Origin: Verrucomicrobiota bacterium
GTDB taxonomy: Bacteria > Verrucomicrobiota > Verrucomicrobiia > Chthoniobacterales > UBA10450
Assembly: GCA_003219175.1 (NCBI GenBank)
Contig: QHPU01000028.1
Location: forward strand, 1-35,668
DNA: 35,668 nucleotides
Direction of reading: 5' to 3'
In this document: positions 33,874 through 35,668 of the stretch, in pieces
How the letters are laid out: every line of letters begins with the position of its first letter
How positions within the stretch are numbered: position 1 is the first letter of the stretch
The notes under the pieces: model-generated
What the model saw: only the letters and a program-made list of their open reading frames with translations
Database searches by the model: none
Told to the model about the DNA's origin: nothing
Program-made: the position numbers and the translations under genes

Positions 33874-34341
33874 TTACAGCGTATCCGTGTTTGTCGCCGT
33901 GTTATTCCCGGTGTCTGGATCGGGGACACCATTTGGGGATGTCACGGTGACGGTATCGGCAATCGCCCCGGTCGCTGATGCGCTGACTGTGCCTGTGGCC
34001 TTATAGGCGATCTTGCTGCCCGCTGGCATATCAACGGTATCATCTAAGCCTTTGGTCCCGCGAGTACTTTCGACACGGTCCGTAATGTCGAGAAACGCCG
34101 TCCCTTGAAGTATTCCGCTTTTTACGATTCGAATACGACCTGCTTGTTCGACTACAAACAATGTACCGCTAGCATCTCGGGCTGGTGCAACATCTGTCGG
34201 GTTGGCGAAACCAGCGATTGGTTTGGAAAACGAAATTGTCGGCCAGCTCTGCGCTAATATTGGCGCTGTAGCCAGAAGATTCGCAACAAGTAAGTCGGAG
34301 TAGAAAATTATTGTGCAACTTAAGGAAGAGCTAATTTTCAC
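33874..34341 (-). pseudogene. Collapsed PQQ-dehydrogenase/DUF11 fusion remnant
   Basis: A signal segment (SLSCTIIFYSDLLVANLLATAPILAQ) and FANPTDVAPARDASGTLFVVEQAGRIRI with LQGTAFLDITDRV match the start of soluble PQQ-dependent sugar dehydrogenases. Directly after TRGTKGL the sequence jumps, in frame, to a DUF11-like end (DMPAGSKIAYKATGTVSAS, ADTVTVTSPNGVPDPDTGNNTATNTDTL). A normal protein would have hundreds of residues between, including the PQQ and calcium sites. The GTG at 34341 is taken as the start; the frame is open up to 34515. It may be a dead remnant or a short secreted protein created by deletion. Confidence 0.6.
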
Positions 34342-34562
34342 TTTCCAAAATCGTCCATCCTTGAAAAGCTTGTGTGCGATGATGCAAGGAAACGGCCGGG
34401 AGTCGATCATTTTACGCGTCATCGCGCTGGTGGCATCGCAGCACCGCCAGGCCTCTCTTCGTTTAGTCTTAGCGCGGCAGCCAGCGATAAGAATTGCTTT
34501 GATCATCCTCGTCACCCGGGGTGTGGCAATGGCTACTCCTCTTTCAGACGTCCCGATTCGGC

Positions 34563-34700
34563 GTGAATGATTTCACTGCAAGCAATCGTCCCTTGAGGCG
34601 AAACGCTCCCGTCCCAATAGTGAAGTTCAACAGCCGCTCACATCAGACTGTGATTCGCGGTTACGATGAAGCAGGCAACGTGATTGAAACACACGAGTAA
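34563..34700 (+). CDS. Small ORF, possible remnant of a conserved small protein
   Basis: A GTG at 34563 opens a 45-codon frame ending TAA at 34698-34700. Its last half (VKFNSRSHQTVIRGYDEAGNVIETHE) reads like a real protein, with a beta-rich VIRxYDEAGNVIETHE block that I associate with small conserved Verrucomicrobial proteins, though I cannot name a family. The first half is unremarkable. No ribosome binding site is clear, so it may be a 5'-truncated gene. Confidence 0.4.
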   Translation: MNDFTASNRPLRRNAPVPIVKFNSRSHQTVIRGYDEAGNVIETHE

Positions 34701-34722
34701 CGCGCAATTTCACAGAGCGCAG

Positions 34723-35361
34723 TTATCGCACCGTCGGTTGCCACTGCCATTTGTAAACGTTGTCGTAATCTTGTAACCAAGCGCTGTAGAGCGGGTCTTC
34801 TTTCCATGCCGTGGTCCCTGCATATGGAGGGGGTTCGGGCTTACGCGGAGGATGCAGTCGTAAGTCGTACGCAGAATCCTCTTTGACTGCGCACCAGTAT
34901 AATCGACCGCCATTACGCCAGCCATCCATGAGGATGCCGTCTGCGAAAGGCTGGTTACGGGCGGTGACTACCAGACCATTGTTTTCATCCATGGTTCCTG
35001 CAAAAGCAGCACCCCAGTGAAGCACCAGCGTCTTCAACCTAAGCTCTTTCAGGCGTTCGCCGATATCACGCGCATAATGACCGCAATAGCCGCGTTGTCG
35101 CTTGCCCATGTTGATCAGTAAGTTCTGAAACCCCGGACACCAGACGAGGCGATATTCACGCGCAAGGCTGCGCGCGGTAGTGTGCGCCGTGACTGAAACC
35201 CGCTCGGCTTCGCCTCGATCTACGTCTGGGGCGAGCGCCACCAGCGCGTCACCCAACTTCTTGATTGATCTCTCGTCTCTCGCCCAAACTGCATTTACGC
35301 AAAAGCTAAATGCAATGATGAAAACACCTATTCGAATTAGGTTAGCGAAGTTTGCAAACAT
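34723..35361 (-). CDS. Secreted conserved protein, possible Cys-protease/transglutaminase-like fold
   Basis: The 212-residue protein has an N-terminal signal (NLIRIGVFIIAFSFCVNAVWA). The core has QRGYCGHYARDIGERLKELRLKTLVLHWG, followed by ENNGLVVTARNQPFADGILMDGWRNGGRLYW. The spacing, Cys in GYCGHYA, then a polar residue in ENNGLVV, then Asp in LMDGW, is reminiscent of a transglutaminase/papain-like Cys-His-Asp arrangement. The position where I would expect His is Asn (ENN), so it may be inactive or the resemblance may be false. The rest is Arg/Trp-rich. No family can be named with confidence. Confidence 0.6.
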   Translation of the reverse strand: MFANFANLIRIGVFIIAFSFCVNAVWARDERSIKKLGDALVALAPDVDRGEAERVSVTAHTTARSLAREYRLVWCPGFQNLLINMGKRQRGYCGHYARDIGERLKELRLKTLVLHWGAAFAGTMDENNGLVVTARNQPFADGILMDGWRNGGRLYWCAVKEDSAYDLRLHPPRKPEPPPYAGTTAWKEDPLYSAWLQDYDNVYKWQWQPTVR

Positions 35362-35653
35362 TAATGGCCAATTATACCAAAATCACAGACCATTCAACGT
35401 GCCAAGGACTGGGTGTTCCTTGCGTGCTGCAAATGCGCTGACTGATTGGTCAACAGTATGACTGCTTTGGGATCGGGAGCTTGTGTTCGGCAAAAAAGAA
35501 GTAGTGACCGCACGCACCGGCGCGACCGGCTACGCGAAATAAGCCGGGCCACCAATTTCTGGCGCTGAAAAAAAGTGAAGAAAAGCGTTGCTTCTCCTTA
35601 ATTCCCCACCTAAACGGACCGGAGCAACCTGCGACGAAAGGAGGCGAGATAGA
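35362..35653. other. Gene-free spacer at the right edge
   Basis: No gene is supported. A short open stretch from a GTG at 35483 (FGKKEVVTARTGATGYAK) looks protein-like but ends after 18 codons with no ribosome binding site, and I do not annotate it. A GC-rich patch near 35515-35550 (CCGGCGCGACCGG) could be part of a border palindrome. Confidence 0.3.
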
Positions 35654-35668
35654 TTGAAATTTCTGAAA
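35654..35668 (+). CDS. Possible start of a gene running off the window
   Basis: AAAGGAGG at 35637-35644 is an excellent ribosome binding site, nine bases before a TTG at 35654 that opens MKFLK at the very edge. The sequence ends there. A charged-hydrophobic start such as MKFLK often begins a signal peptide or membrane protein. It cannot be identified. Confidence 0.35.

Noticed and set aside
35483-35540. 18-codon open stretch FGKKEVVTARTGATGYAK
   Set aside because: Protein-like, but no ribosome binding site and too short to support as a gene.

Overview
The window looks like a stretch of chromosome from an uncultured, probably soil-dwelling Verrucomicrobiota bacterium (Chthoniobacterales/Spartobacteria-like). 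This placement is inference from several signs: a secreted protein whose C-terminus resembles the VPDSG-CTERM exosortase signal, a large secreted putative-Ig-repeat protein with the tandem C-terminal modules common in that phylum, a PadR plus MacB-like orphan permease pair, and short GC-rich palindromes at many gene borders. No rRNA, tRNA, phage, insertion sequence or CRISPR array was seen.

Layout. 1-2.1 kb: two TCA-cycle genes, sucD and citrate synthase, read rightward. 2.2-6.8 kb: an M48 membrane protease, two small unrecognised proteins, a NUDIX hydrolase, a PagL-like outer-membrane lipid A deacylase and an RluA-type pseudouridine synthase. 6.9-11.8 kb: a tight rightward run accB-accC-thiE-pfkB-like kinase-DUF2147-secreted SNase/HhH nuclease, probably one transcript. 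12-13.4 kb: a secreted Fn3 protein and, divergently, the CTERM-like exported protein preceded by a 15-codon leader ORF with a strong ribosome binding site. 13.4-14.25 kb: two adjacent decayed genes, an amidase and a GFA-family enzyme. 14.3-21 kb: three GNAT acetyltransferases, a MASE1 hybrid histidine kinase, a lipoprotein, two exported proteins, a basic coiled-coil protein and a lone receiver protein. 21-26.4 kb: a frameshifted membrane protein, a PAS hybrid histidine kinase, an aminotransferase, and a membrane protein translationally coupled to a D-2-hydroxyacid dehydrogenase. 26.5-29.6 kb: padR plus its 901-residue permease, with a perfect inverted repeat over the padR ribosome binding site. 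29.6-35.7 kb: a broken Xaa-Pro aminopeptidase, the Ig-repeat surface protein, small membrane and secreted proteins, a collapsed PQQ-dehydrogenase/DUF11 remnant, a secreted protein with a possible Cys-protease/transglutaminase-like core, and perhaps the first codons of another gene at the window edge.

The genes combine housekeeping metabolism (TCA, fatty acid and thiamine synthesis, RNA modification) with envelope and secreted functions (lipid A remodelling, surface proteins, extracellular nuclease) and signalling. Five genes appear broken by frameshift or internal deletion. They may be real pseudogenes or, for the single-base shifts, assembly errors. No single large unknown system stands out. 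The most original signals are the padR operator-over-RBS, the leader peptide before the CTERM gene, the two dyads upstream of the MASE1 kinase, the alternating A-B-A-B-A repeat architecture, and the palindromic elements at gene borders.
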